A DNA stretch of 64,000 bases. Origin: Phanerochaete sordida. Lineage: Eukaryota; Basidiomycota; Agaricomycetes; Polyporales; Phanerochaetaceae. Shown one piece after another: positions 10,988-23,600 of this stretch (the first letter of the stretch is position 1; the number at the start of each line of letters is the position of its first letter). The stretch spans positions 1,488,001 to 1,552,000 of the forward strand of contig BPQB01000001.1 in assembly GCA_019973155.2 (NCBI GenBank), written 5' to 3'. The notes beneath the pieces are model-generated. The model searched no databases, was not told where the DNA came from, and saw only the letters and a list, made by a program, of their open reading frames with translations. The position numbers and the translations under genes are program-made.

Positions 10988-13900
10988 ATGGCCCTCAGCC
11001 ACTCCCCCCGCAAGGCCACCGTCCCCCTCGCAAGCGGCGACGAGCGGTCCGCATCCCACCTCAAAGCCGCCCATCTCCCCAAGCTCACAAGACGTGTATT
11101 CTACTGCGGAGTGGTGGTCGAGAACACAGAGCACGACGAGGAGCTCCCACATGGTGCGTCCGCCCTCTCTGGCACCCACGAACGCGTCTGCTCACCGTGT
11201 CCAGACGTGCAAGACCTCATAGCAAGCTTGGGCGAGCCCATTGACCTTGAGCTCGAGCCGACCGACCCCGGGTCTAGCAACTCTTCCACCACCGACCTTA
11301 CACAATCAGTGAGCACATCCCCCCGTCCCCCGCTCGCGCTGACCCCCGCGGGGCCCCCAGAGTAACGAACCACACCAGCGCAAGCGCGCCACGACCCTGA
11401 CCTCCATTAACGATTCATTACCTAATTCCAACGTACCCCCTCGCAAACGGGCAAACACGGTCACCTCTAGTGCCCTCACCGACATCATAAACGAACTCGT
11501 CGCCACCGAACGGTCCTACGTCGAACGGCTACGGACACTCAAAAGCGAATACGCCGACCCATTGCGTCATTTCTCAAAGAGTAAAGAGACCGCCATTCTA
11601 CCACCTTATGAGGCCAAAATCATCTTTGGCAACCTTGACCAGCTCATTCCGGTCAACGAGGCCTTCCTCCGGGACCTCGAGCGGATGCTGGCAGCCGATG
11701 GCCCGGAGGCCGTCGGCGGCGTCGGAGATGTCTGCTTGAAGCACTTCAAGGATCTAAAGGGCTTTGAGGTCTACAGGCAGTACTACGCAAAGCGCGAGGA
11801 AGCGCAGCACATATTCGAACAGGAAGTCAAACACTCTAGCTTCTCCAGTTACATCGATGTACGTGAGCCTGGTTTCGGTCGAACGCTGCTCTCAAGTTTC
11901 CGAGCTACTCTTACCCGTCGTCCCACGCAGCGTATCAAATATGCACAAGCAGACGTCCGGAACCGTGTGGGCCTCCGCGAACTGTTGATGGACCCTGTCC
12001 AACGAATACCACGGTATACTCTAATGTTCCGGACCATGATCAAACATATGCCGCTGCATGACCCGCAGCGCGCAAAGCTCGTCGAGGCCGACGAGATAGC
12101 GAGCAAGATTGCTCTGGCGGAGACAGATGAACAAACCAAACGGGCGGCCATCATGTACTGTATCTCTTCCAGCGTCGACGACTTCCCACCGAACCTTATC
12201 TCGCACTCGCGCAAGTTCGTGGACTGCATCGACGTCGAGGACGTGTTCGCCCCCGCGCCGGACTACTTGTCGACTGTCGGGACCCCCTCATCCAGCTCAT
12301 CCAAGGAGACGTCACTACACTGCACCCTGTTCTTGTTCGATGACAAGCTCGTCATTGCCAAGCGGCCCGGCGACAAGAACGGAAAGGCGTTGACCGGGCT
12401 CGATGATCTCGACAAGGTCGTGAAGGGCAAGGGCCTCGCCACGAACTCGCGCCGCGGCGGCCTCTCATGCAAGGGCGTAATGGAGGTCGTCGATGTCGTG
12501 GCTACGGACGTCGGAGGCGCAGGTAAGCCCGCCCCTCTCCTCTCGCGCCGCTGCGGCTCAGTGTCCGCACGCCCGCCCGCAGCGCCTCCCCGGGGCCGTA
12601 CTAACTGCGCTCGCAGACTTCCACCTCTACCTCGAGACGCCGCCGCAGGATCAAACAGGTGACAAGTGGAACGGGCGTGCGTTCCGCGCGATGTCGGTCG
12701 TCTTCCCGCCGTCCCCGGTCAACCTCGACCCGACACGCACCGAGGCGGAGAAACAGCGCTTCCTGGAGAACCTCTGGATGGTGCAGGCGCGCTACCGCAC
12801 GCGCTTTGGCCAGTCGGTCATCCTGAAGGATGCTGAGCGCGAAGTTGAGAACCGGGCGGGCAGAGTCACCACGGCCACGACGTACTTCAACCTGTTCCAG
12901 CGCACAGCGTACCTGCGCGAGAAAGCAAAGGTAGAAACTACTGTTTGTTAGGCAGCATTTCTTGCACTGACGCACCGTCAGATGAAAGCTGTGGTGCATG
13001 TCGACACCTCAGGTTTTGCAGATCCAATACCATTCGGCGACCCAGGTGCACCGTTCGTGATCATGCGATTACATCCGCTGGCCGGAGAGGTGTCGCGCTG
13101 GTCAGTGCAGTGCAGCGATCCGGATGATCAGGGAGAGGAGGATATCGTGGAGAATGCGAAGGTTCACCAGCGTATCATCGCCACAAGTATGTACGCTGCA
13201 GTCATATACATGCTCTTGCTGATGAGGACTCACAGTACATCATTACGGCCTATTCAAGTTTCGAACGAATAATATCTCTGCACCGCCTACGCCGACTGTC
13301 ACACGGACGAGAGCGGCCATTTTCGGTCTCGACGCCATTTCGCGGAACCTGTTCCACGGAAAGACAGGATCGCCCAAGGACCACCCGTCGATTGGTCACA
13401 AACGAGCGAAGACGTTCAGCACAAGCCGGGCTTCCATCTACAGCCAGTCGACGGCGACGGGCGAGTCCTCGCTTTCACACTCCTCCCGATCCCGCCGATC
13501 GACGGTCACGGCCGCGACGTCCCTCGAGGAAGACAGGCACTCGATGCTCTCGGCAGACACTGGCAGCGCGAGCTCACGTCGCTCGCAGTCGCTGCACAAA
13601 GCGAAGAAGCTGCTCAAGAAGCGGCGGCCGTCGTCGGGTGGCTCGGGCAGCGAGCTCGAGGCGTCCCCGCGCCGCGACGACGACCTGGCCCGGAGCCGCT
13701 CGCCCTCGTCGGACTGGTACACGGACAACGAGGACCAGGAGGACGAGCCGCACGTGCGGCCCCAGGACCAGTCCGACCACGACCTCGCCGCGCGCCTCGA
13801 GCTCGCGCGCCACAACAGCCGCAGCCAGACGGACGCGCAGTTCAGCGACGAGCTGTTCGAGGCCGAGCAGATCGAGGAGGACCTGTACGAGGGTATGTGT

Positions 13901-15787
13901 GTGGCCCGGGCTGTCGGACGTGTCACGTGTGGTTCTGAGGGCTTGCTTTGTTCTCCAGATGACCCAAATCCCTTCCGTCCTCTTTCTAGAGCCTCGCGTG
14001 CTTCCACTTTGCCTGAGATACCTCCAGACTCGCGACCGAGTAGCTCGATGAGTCGACCAGTGTCCCCATCACCCGCAGGGCCAGGAGGGGAGGACGCTCG
14101 AAGTAGGATGATGTCCCTGTCCGTCGAGCACCGACCGCGAGGGCCACGCAGCCCTTCACCGCGTCCAGCGCCAGGGACGCCAGAGATCGTCATCCACGAC
14201 CTGCCGTCAGAGACTGAGGAAGACGCCACGATATCAGAAGACGCGATTGTGCGGGAGATCGCGGAGATGACGGTGACGCCGAGGGGCAAGGGCAAGGCGG
14301 TGGCCCACCTGCCGCGCAGCAGACGACAACCCTTCGACACCGGCGGCGGCCGCAACACGAGCAGCGGCTCCGACACGACGCAGCGCAACAGCATCGCACC
14401 GAGCGGCGTGCCCGTGTACACCGCGAACACCGAGCCGCTGTCCATCCGCCGCAAGGTCTCCTCGGGCGTGCTCAACCCCCACCGGCGACGCGTGTACACC
14501 GCGGGCCGCGGCTCCTCCCCGATGGCCAAGCCTGGCAGCCGAGTCGCGTCGCTCACCCGCCGGACGTCGTCGCAGCTCAAGCAGCAGCATATGCGCGCGC
14601 ACACGAGCATGCAGGCGGACGACGTGCATATGCTTGTGCGGCAGTCGGAGTCGGTGAAGGATGTGGTGCGTGCGGAAGGGTTCCCGCGCGTACTTTGCAC
14701 GCTGACCCCGCGCGCAGATCGAGGATGCCCGCCGCTCTGTGCGGCATCTGCGACAGCAGTACGAGCAGCTCGCGGCGGCGAACGCTGCCAGCAGGACTGG
14801 CACGCCGCTGCCCGCCTCGCGCTCGACCACGCCGCTGCTGGACGACAGGCCGCTGTCTCCTGTCAAGCAGTTCCGCGCGACCTCGCGGGCCACGCCCCCT
14901 CCCATGGTGAGAACCTGCCTGCATACTACGCCTGCGGACGCTGATGCGAACACGCACGCAGACGAAAGAAGCGCAGGCCCGCATGGAGGAGATGCAGCGG
15001 CTCATCGGCCGCCGCGCGCAGGAGAACCCCGGGGCGCGCCCGCGCCCGCTGAGCATGGTCACCGACCCCGTGCTGCCGCGCGCTGCCGAGCTCGTGCGCG
15101 CCGAGGAGGTCGCAAAGTCGATGGACGAGCTGGCCGCACACGTTGACAGCGACCTCTCGAACGCGCTGCAGCACCTGGAGCACGTCACCGCCGAGATCCC
15201 GCGGCTGACGTCGACGCTCGCTGAGGTGCGTGTCTCGCCGGCTGCTGCCTCGCTCGTCCGCTCATCGGGCACCGCTGTAGAAATCGGACGAGCTGGAGAA
15301 GACGCGCAACGATCTCGCCAACCTCAAGCTGCAGGTCGCGTTCCTCAAGCAGATGTTCGACGACTGCACGGCGGAGAAGGACGCGCTGTACGACGTGCGT
15401 CGTGCGCACCCCAGGATCATTGTGATGTCGGCTAACAGACGCGCGTGCAGGCCTTCAACGAGGAGCTCGACGGGATGTTCAATGACGCGTCGCTCCCCGA
15501 GGACGAAGCCTGGGCCGCGATGAGCCGCGACATGGTCGAAGCGAAGAAGTCCCGCAACGAGGCGGAGAGACAGAACCTGTGCGTGTTGCGCCGCGCCTAG
15601 CCGTGCATTGTGTGTGACCTGACCGTGCGCGCCCACGCAGCCAACTTCGCCACCAGCTCGCAGAAGCCGAGGCCCAGAGGGAATCGTGAGTCTGGCATCA
15701 GCCTGCTGTCTGACCTCGCTTCATGGTGCTAATTGTGATGCGCACAGGTACGCCGCCCTGCTTCGCGCACACGGGCTCATTCCGTAG
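10988..15787 (+). CDS. Large Rho guanine-nucleotide exchange factor (DH domain, PH-like region, C-terminal coiled coil)
   Basis: Fourteen exons: 10988-11153, 11205-11308, 11361-11858, 11931-12522, 12617-12930, 12982-13186, 13236-13892, 13959-14665, 14718-14906, 14962-15225, 15281-15394, 15451-15578, 15641-15685, 15748-15787; 1340 residues. The DH domain starts near residue 128 (INELVATERSYVERLRTLKS) and includes the conserved helix MDPVQRIPRYTLMFRTMIKH. DH domains catalyse GDP release from Rho-family GTPases. A PH-like region follows (CTLFLFDDKLVIAKRP to ENLWMVQARYRTRF). The central part is low-complexity, rich in Ser, Arg and acidic residues. The C-terminal 250 residues are predicted coiled coil, ending SYAALLRAHGLIP. 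The 51-base first intron has no in-frame stop, so retention would add 17 residues. GTPase partner not determinable. It converges on a second RhoGEF gene. Confidence 0.9.
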
Positions 15788-16265
15788 TCTCATTGTGTTT
15801 GTGCTGCTTTCATCTTGTCATGCTTGATCTGCTGCTCTGTTGTGTTGTCTGTACAACCTCGTGTCTGTTTGTACGCATCTATCTGTCCCATCTCTCCTCG
15901 TGCATGTTTTGATTCCACGATTCAAATATTCCATTGCTGTCATGCATCCGCAGGATGAATATTTACGTGCGGTGACAAGCGGCGTGTACAAGAATATGAT
16001 AAAGTACATGGGTATGTGTTTCGGCGGTGCATGGATATTTTCCATAGATACAAAGTCAGGGAATTGCAAGGGAAAGGGGAATTGCAGGAATGTAAGATGT
16101 AAAGTCTATGCGCTCTGGGAGTGTCGTGGACGACAGTTTAGGGGTGGAAGGAGGCATGTAATGCAGGGGGAGGGGGGGATGCATGCGAAGATTAAGACTA
16201 CAAATACGAATAAATCCGATCTCAAGTCTGAGTCTTGGGTTCAAGTTCTGTAGGCTACAAGAATC
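15788..16265. other. Convergent 3' intergenic region between two RhoGEF genes
   Basis: 478 bases holding both 3' UTRs. It is more A/T-rich than its surroundings and has a G-run near 16160-16180. The weak GGTTCAAGTTC near 16238 resembles a tRNA B box, but no cloverleaf could be built. Confidence 0.5.
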
Positions 16266-19200
16266 TCATGACGAATCCAAATCCACGGGGGTGAGGGAGT
16301 TCGAACGCTGGAAGTGAAAGAGGTTCTTCAGGGTCTTGCTCCGCGAGAGTGCCGAGCCCTGCGACTCGCTCGGCGGGATCGCGCGCTCCGGACCAGACGT
16401 GAACAGCGTCCGCCGCCGCGTGATGGGCGCGATAGACGAGAACGCCACGCGCCGCGTCGTGCTCAGCCGCCGCTCGGTCGTCGCGTCGGGCGTCGGCATC
16501 GGGCTCGGCGTGGCGTGCGTCGAGCACTGGCTCGTCATCTCCGAGTACGCGCCGTCGTCCGAGGCAGCCGGCGTGACGGGCGCAGAGTCGTCCGTGGGCA
16601 CCTCGGGCGAGCTCTGGACGCGCCGACGAAGAGAGCCTTTGCGCCACCACTGCACGAGTCCCCCGTGAGGCTCTTGCTCGGCGTCGAGAGGCGCGGGGCC
16701 GAGCCTTGGTGAGCCCCTCGCTGAGGGCGTCGGCGATATCGAGCGCGAGTGGAAGAAGCTGCGGACGTTGTCCACCAGAGACCGCGTGCGCTTGGGCCTG
16801 TAACGCAGCGTGTCGGCAGGAGAGGGCGTCGGTAGGGGCAAGTTGCTCTCAAGCGGGCTAGGCAGAACTGAGTTGACGTTCGAGGAAGCAGCTGATGACG
16901 ATTGGGTCATGGCCGGAGGAGACTCGACAGAACCGTCGGGACTCTGCATCAGGCCCATATCCATCTCGAAGTGGTTGGCCAATGGCGCGACCGATATCGA
17001 CTGCCGTTTCCTGCGCTTGCCGCCGGAAGACTTGGACCGCTGGGAAAGGGCCAAGTGCTGCCTCATCGCCTCGGAGTCGCCCATGATGTCAGGGACACCG
17101 TCCAACGAGCCCTTCCGGCGACTCGAGGCGAAGGCCGTGCTATCGTAGCGCTTTCTCGGTGCGAAACCCGACAAGGTGAGGCCAGAGTTTGACCGCGACA
17201 TGTTGCCCATCGGCTTCTTCCTGGCCTGGAACAGCTCCTCGTCGCGCATGCGCACCTGGTTCCGCACCGTGACGAACGTGTCTGAGATAACGTCGTGCAG
17301 GCCCGAGTCGACCTGCTGCCGTATCTGAGCGGACGGGCGACTGACGCGGGACTCGAACGTGAGCGGCGAAAAGAACGCTTTGACGGACGAGGTGGATGTG
17401 CGACGGTTGAGTGCGGAGTGGTCGTGTCGCATGATCACGCTGTCAACGCGCGACATCGTCTTCGCGAGCTTCTTCGGCGATGGAGCCGGGGGCGCAGGCG
17501 AAGTCCCATCTTCCGGTCCCTCGAGCTCTGACATCGACTGGATCGTAGGCAAGGGTGTCGGTAGGGGCGCGGAATACTCGGGGGTCTGCTCCTCGTACGG
17601 CGTCACGATAGGGCGCGCATCCGGCGGGAAGTTCGAAGGGGGCACATTCGTCCAGGATGGCGCTGGCGCAGACAACGCGTCGTGAATCGCTGCGGTCCAA
17701 ATCGTCTTCTCTAGCTGGCAGGACGCTGCGAAATGGAGATGGACATCCGTGCCGAATACGTGGAATGCATAAGGAAGCGACGCTGCACCAGATAAAGTCA
17801 GTCTCTGCTTCATCGCGAAGTAGGTGAGAAGGGCTCACGATCGTCGTCGGGCTCGTCCAGGATGTAGAAACCACTGAGCGAGAACCAATGCTTTGCCTCG
17901 TACGCTTTGCCGCCCTTGGGGACTTTCGCGAGAATCAAATACCCACCGACGTAGAGGAATGCGCCGAGGTATTTAGTTCGTACACCGCCATTGGACTGGT
18001 GGTACACGACATCCAAAGCACCAGACACGAGACAGGCGCCCAAGGATTGCAGAAACTCGGGAGTCAGCTGCGACCGTTCCGCGTTGCCCTCTGAGGTCGA
18101 GACTGGCGATGTCGGGTTACCGTTCACGGTCAGCCGTGCAGCGATGAGCTTCGACTTGAGCTGGTGTGCCTGCTTGTCGTTCGCACGGTCGACGCGGGTC
18201 AGAACCGCACGCATGGCGGAGCAAGCCTTCTCGATCGCCCCGTCCGCCCTTGGAGACGCGCCTCGCTTGGACTTGAGCTGCTCGAAGAGTAACGGGTACT
18301 TGCAGATGCGTTGCACGGGCTTGATGAGATAGTCGACAAACTTGAGCCTCATGGCCTGGTTCTGCGCGTATGACGGCTCGCTCTTGCGCTTGTGGGCGTC
18401 CTCGGGTTCCGACCTGCCATGGCCCATGCCAGAGGTAAGAGGCATCACACCGAAGGGCGAGAGAGCGGGCTGCAGCGCTAGAGAAGACATAGAATGTCGT
18501 CTTCGCTTGGTGATAGAGTCGATGCTGTAGCTGCTCGAAGACGATGATAGTACGCCTGGTGTTTTGTGAGGCTCGGCCGACATCTCGAAGGCGTGAGCGA
18601 CCAGTAGCGAGCACCGCTGCTCGTACGCGTCCCATTCCACCGGGTACTGCTCCTGGGCAGAGCGAACCAGGTTTACGGCCTCGCTGTGAAGTGGTGTGAA
18701 CGTCTCATATAAACTGAAGGAATGTGCCTGCAGCAATGTGCGGTCAGTAAGCCGCATATATGCGCTTTGAAAAGGTGTTCGCTGACCTCTTCTGAAAAGA
18801 TATCCATGATCACGTTCACCACACCATCCACACTCTCAGCTGCCATGTCCTCATTACTCTGCCTGTTCTCTCTGCCTCGACGCTCAGACACCTGTGCAAA
18901 CACCCAGCCCAGACCGTGCGGAACGAGAGCACGCTCAAGGATCACGACAAAGCGTTCATGCCACGCCAACAGCTCTTGGGCATTCCGTCGTAATAGCTGC
19001 ATATCTTGCTCGGAGAAGATGGGACGTCGTGCAGGTTTGGCCTTGTCAGAGTCGCGTTCACGGTCGAAGCCATCTCGGTGCCGCTCAAAACTCGCGCTCT
19101 CGGGAGGGCCGGAGCCTGATGAGAGCGTCGGAACTGACAGGAACGAAGACCGAGAAGAGGGGAATGGCCGCGAGAGAGCTAGGCTCGAGATGGAAAGAGC

Positions 19201-20609
19201 AGAGGGCGAGGGCCGAGAGAGCGGCGTAGGCACGGGGGCTGTTAGCGAGGGCAGTTGCTCAAGGTAAATCTGGCCACGGCTTAGAATAAACGTTATTTGA
19301 GTTGAGAAGCGATGCTCACCGAAACCAATGCCCGAAGATCGAGAAGGTATCCCACCTCCGTTGCCAGCAGCTCTAACAGCGCGTGGTACCGTCGCATTCC
19401 CTTTGCGCTTTCCGGAGGCTTGTCGTCGTCAACGGGGCTGGTAACTTCCTCGTCGGGCTGCGACTCTGTCTTCCGCTCAAACTCCTGCAAGCCATCCCCA
19501 GACCCCTCGCCCTCGTTGTCCGAGTCGTCCCCATCTCCAAGCGTGAATACTCTTCGCGTCCGGGAGCTGGACACTGACTCGTTCCGTGCCAGGGCGTCCC
19601 CAGGAAGCATGGTCTTGGCTTTCTTCCTCGGGCTGCGAGACAAACTGGGGAGGAGCACGTCGTCCTGCTCGTCGTCTTGTCCTACTTCCTCTTCAGTGGC
19701 TGTATGCGGCCGAATATGCACGGAGAGTGGTGACGGAGTGCCAGACTGTTTCGGTAGCGTTCTCCGTCGCTTGACTCCCGCAGTAGACGAGATGGCATTG
19801 TCGGAGCGGCTGCGAGGAAGCCCCTGTGCAGCACGAGGCGGCGAGACGGATCTTGAGGAGAGGGGTGGCCGACGTGAGGACGCCGCATCATAGCTGTTCA
19901 TAGATGGGGAACTGGGCGCGCGATACTCCGGGAAAACAGCGACAGAAGCAGGGCGGCCGTGTCCCTTGTTGCTTCTTGTAATGGTGGACGCGCCCGGTGT
20001 TCCGAGGGCGCCACTCGGGTCGCCGGCAGCCGACTGCGGACGCACCATGAGCCTATCTTTCGTGGGCGGCGTTGGCGGTGTTGATGTCCACGAAGGGGTA
20101 GGGAGCGGCTGCGTCGGCGGATCGCTCAGGGCCGCGGATGCAGCAGCATGGCCGAGGGTGAGGTAGTCGCCCTGGGTGGTGGAGTCGGACCCGCTGGACC
20201 CGCTGTGTGCGCTGCCGTGGTCGCTGTCCGACGCGTCGGCGCCGGTGGTGGAGGCAACAGCAAAGCTCCCGGAGGTCGTGCCGAGGTCCGGAGTCATCCT
20301 CGGAGAGGCCATGATGGGCGTCAAAGGGACAAACGGGAGCAGTGACGAGGAGGGCGCGCGGGACGAGCGGAGAGTGGTGCCAGTCGCAAGCGAGTTGCTC
20401 ACTAGCAGAGACGGCTCCGCGGTCAAGAGGCTGTGTGATGACATAGCGAGTGGTATCATCGGGGGAGCGTTGTTCGGCTCGTGGTGCGCAAGCAGCTTTT
20501 GAGCCGAGGGTCGGCGGGCCAACAGCGAAGACGGGCTCTTCCGGGGGGTGTTGGGATACGGCAACGGCGGCGGCGGCGGGGATATTGATGTGGGTGTGAG
20601 GACCTCCAT
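16266..20609 (-). CDS. Second large Rho guanine-nucleotide exchange factor (DH + PH, long low-complexity arms)
   Basis: Four exons: 19320-20609, 18787-19269, 17839-18727, 16266-17782; 1392 residues. The first about 410 residues are Ser/Pro/Thr-rich. The DH domain starts at HALLELLATEVGYLLDLRAL and contains the conserved helix VDYLIKPVQRICKYPLLFEQ. A Ser/Pro-rich, then charged insert of about 90 residues interrupts its early part. A PH domain follows, from KYLGAFLYVGGYLILAKV to the terminal helix LEKTIWTAAI with its typical Trp, split by the last intron. The C-terminal 450 residues are again low-complexity. DH-PH proteins activate Rho GTPases at membranes. The start chosen is MEVLTPTSIS; an in-frame Met at 20663 would add 18 residues. 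It is not obviously a recent duplicate of the convergent RhoGEF, since domain spacing and introns differ. Confidence 0.9.
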
Positions 20610-23600
20610 GCTCGTGATGCTGATAAGCTTCCTATACTCGGCACGAGCTCGCTCAGGCGGCAAGGTTTATGGGAAGTCCGGACGGGTGCGAATGCAAGGC
20701 TAGAAGCTGCTCCGCCAGGTGGTAGGATCCTAAGGAAGGGAAATGTCCGGCCGTGCTGTGAAGGGCGGGGCGCGTGGGCGCGAAGGGGGGAAGGCCCGCA
20801 ATGGGGCGTGCTCGTTGAGTGCAACGGCGACGAGGAGAAAGCGAGCGACAAGAGGGGCAAGGTTCGAATAACCTGAGCAGAAGGGAAAGAATGCCGAGGC
20901 TCGCGTAAGTATAAACGATCGGCGAGTGGTATGTCCTAGGACGTATGGTCCTGAAACACTGGACACCCGGAGAGTTGACGCACCAGATCCTTCAAGCGGC
21001 CATACACGTTTTGACCCTGTGCAAGCTAGAATGTTCCTGGAAATTGCACGCTTTCCGAACCACGACAGCGAGGCCCAGGATCGCGTCCGAACAGTGTCGT
21101 TACGCGAGAGAGCGAGAGTTTCCTCCGAAGGGGGGCTGGGACGCGCGCGAATATAAAGGTGCGGTAGTGCGGGCGGGAGCTTGCTGCGAGAAGACGGCCT
21201 GTGACGACAACGCGTAAAAGAGGGTGAGCAAGAGGACAGGGTGGGTGGAGGCGGACGTGGTGGACGTAAGGGGAGGAAGGACAAGGCTTGGAGACTGACT
21301 GTGGATCGGCTTAGGCTAGACGGTTGACCGGTGTGGATATGGGTCGCTTGCCGACGACGGCTTCAGACTGGCAGCCTCCGGCGAAGGATCTGAACAGCGC
21401 GCCAGCTGCTCGCTGGGAGAGAAGACGGGCAGGAAAGAGAAAAGGAGCGTGTGGGACTGAGCCGAATCACTTAAAGAAAATCAGAGAAGACAGGAGGCCT
21501 TGCGCATGCGAGGCCCTGGCCGGTCGTGGTCGCTGCATCCGAGAAAGGACTAGCACGCTTACCAGATACCGCCGTTCGCGAGCCCATTTTCACATTGCGC
21601 AACCGAACCTCCGCGCCGCAAACACCGGCAGCACTCTTCAACCTCTCCTCCTCAGGTACACGTTCGTCGCGCGGCAGCGAGCACCGACGCCGCGGCGGGC
21701 GTGTCGTCCAACGACGCGCTCGACACCTCCGACACGGCTCAGCACGTCTTCGCCCCCTGACTCAACTGCGCTGACCGCCGTCCCCACGAGAGGCCAATTC
21801 GAAATAGTCAAAATGCGGGGAATTCCTCTCATCGCGGGCGCAAGAAGAGTGGGCCGCGGGCGATCGCAGTGCGCTCGAACGTCCGGCATCCGACGGGCGG
21901 CGGGCGCTGCGCTTGCGTTCCTTACTCAGGCCTCCGGGTCCACATGCAGAACGGACTCTGCGTGTGGCGTAGCGTATGCTCGTCGCTTGCTCGCATCCGC
22001 GTGCATGTGTCTTGGCGCATCTTTCGTTCTGCAGCCAGCCGCCTCGCGAGCTCAGCCCTGCTGTCAGCTCCGTGCTTGCGCGAGAGCCTGACGCCACCGA
22101 CGCGCCCAGCTCTGCCTCCGATAGCAGTCGCAGCGGAGGCATTTCTCGGCTAAATCGATGAACGAGTGCGCCCAAAATTGTCCAGTTCGTCGGGTCGGGT
22201 CGCCCGCCCCTTTTCTTCTAATGATAGAGACATTAAGGCTGGCGGTCTTACCTGCCTGCTCCTGAGCGGGCGGCCGACGTCTCTGCTGCGCAGATCAGGC
22301 CAGAGTGCTCCTGAGCCATGTCTCTCAGGCTCCCTCCGCCCGCGCGCCTCTCGCTCCGAGCCGCCCCAGACGCCACATCCCATGCGCTTGCGCGGGTTTG
22401 CCTCCGTCCAGCTCGATCGTCCGACGGCAGCTCGCCATCCCCCGCCTCGTGCAACATCACCCGGACACGTCGGGGCAGCGTCGCTCGGCCGCGCGCGCTG
22501 AGACAGCCGCGACGCTCCACACCAAGGTTCACGAAGGGTGGCACGATGCAGCAAAGGTGCTACTGTACCAGGAATGCGCGGGTACCGTATCTCCGGGTGT
22601 AAGGCAAGCCTCAGTCCAATTTGTAGTGCGACACGCCAGTGATCGGACTGATAGGCAGTATCGTGAGCTTATACACCGCGCAGCCGCACGGTTTGCCGGC
22701 GAGCGTGCGTGATTGCGCCCCGCGATGAGCGATTTATGCTCTGGAAAAGGAGGTAGGGGCGGCGCGCCAGACACTCCAACTTTTCCGAACCCCAGCCTCA
22801 GATTAGCGTCAGGAATGGCTCCGTCCGACCATTCCCTGTGCTTGCCCATCGGGGAATTTGCAAGGTGCGATAATTAATGTTCTACATGCTTGTTGAACGT
22901 CGAAGCTGAAGACGTCATGGTCGAGGGCATCCGTACACAGTACGTAGTGCATAGAGTTATAGACAGGCCTCGTCTACGACCGTTCCAGGGACCTTCCATA
23001 CCTATCGATGCGCGAAGCAGCAACGAGGCGACCTCACCCGGCTACGCATGTGCGAAGTACGGAAGGATCGCGCGCTCCTGTTGCGCGACTGGCCGCGGAC
23101 CTCTATCAGCGCGATAAGTCGACGCACTAGCGAGCCGGCGCGAGAAATGCGATGCATATCTGTGGAGCAGCTGCCCACCGTCGGAATTGAAGGTGCGCGA
23201 GAATGGTCCAGGCATGGCTGGCTGACTGCGCACGCAGGGTCGAGCAGGATGGGGTCCTCGGCGGCGCTGAACGTACGCTGCACGACAGGGCAGCCACACT
23301 TCTGCAACGCCGCCGCCGTTCTGGGCGGACGTGCGCCGAGACGCACATCTCCTGGGCGCAACGCCGCGCTCCGTGTGGTTCGCAGACAACACGAGGCGCG
23401 ATCCGCCCACACTGCCGTCACAGATGCGGGGCAAAGCTTACGGGCTCAGCAGGAACGCCAAGGCACTGCACGGCGGGCGGGCATGATGATTATGTCGAAA
23501 CTTGATGACGCGAGGCGTGATGAACGCGTTCAGACGCGTACTTCGGACAATGCACGCGGTGGAGATAGGTAAAGTCTGCAGGGAATGCTATGTTATGAGA

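Noticed and set aside
16200..16255. tRNA-like GGTTCAAGTTC B-box sequence
   Set aside because: No matching A box or acceptor stem could be folded; it lies in convergent 3' UTR sequence.
20855..20875. Second tRNA B-box-like sequence GGTTCGAATAACC
   Set aside because: The flanking bases do not form a cloverleaf and no A box lies at the right distance.
20730..21284. 184-codon open frame on minus upstream of the second RhoGEF gene
   Set aside because: Low-complexity start and no domain; it is out of frame with, and not spliced into, the RhoGEF model.
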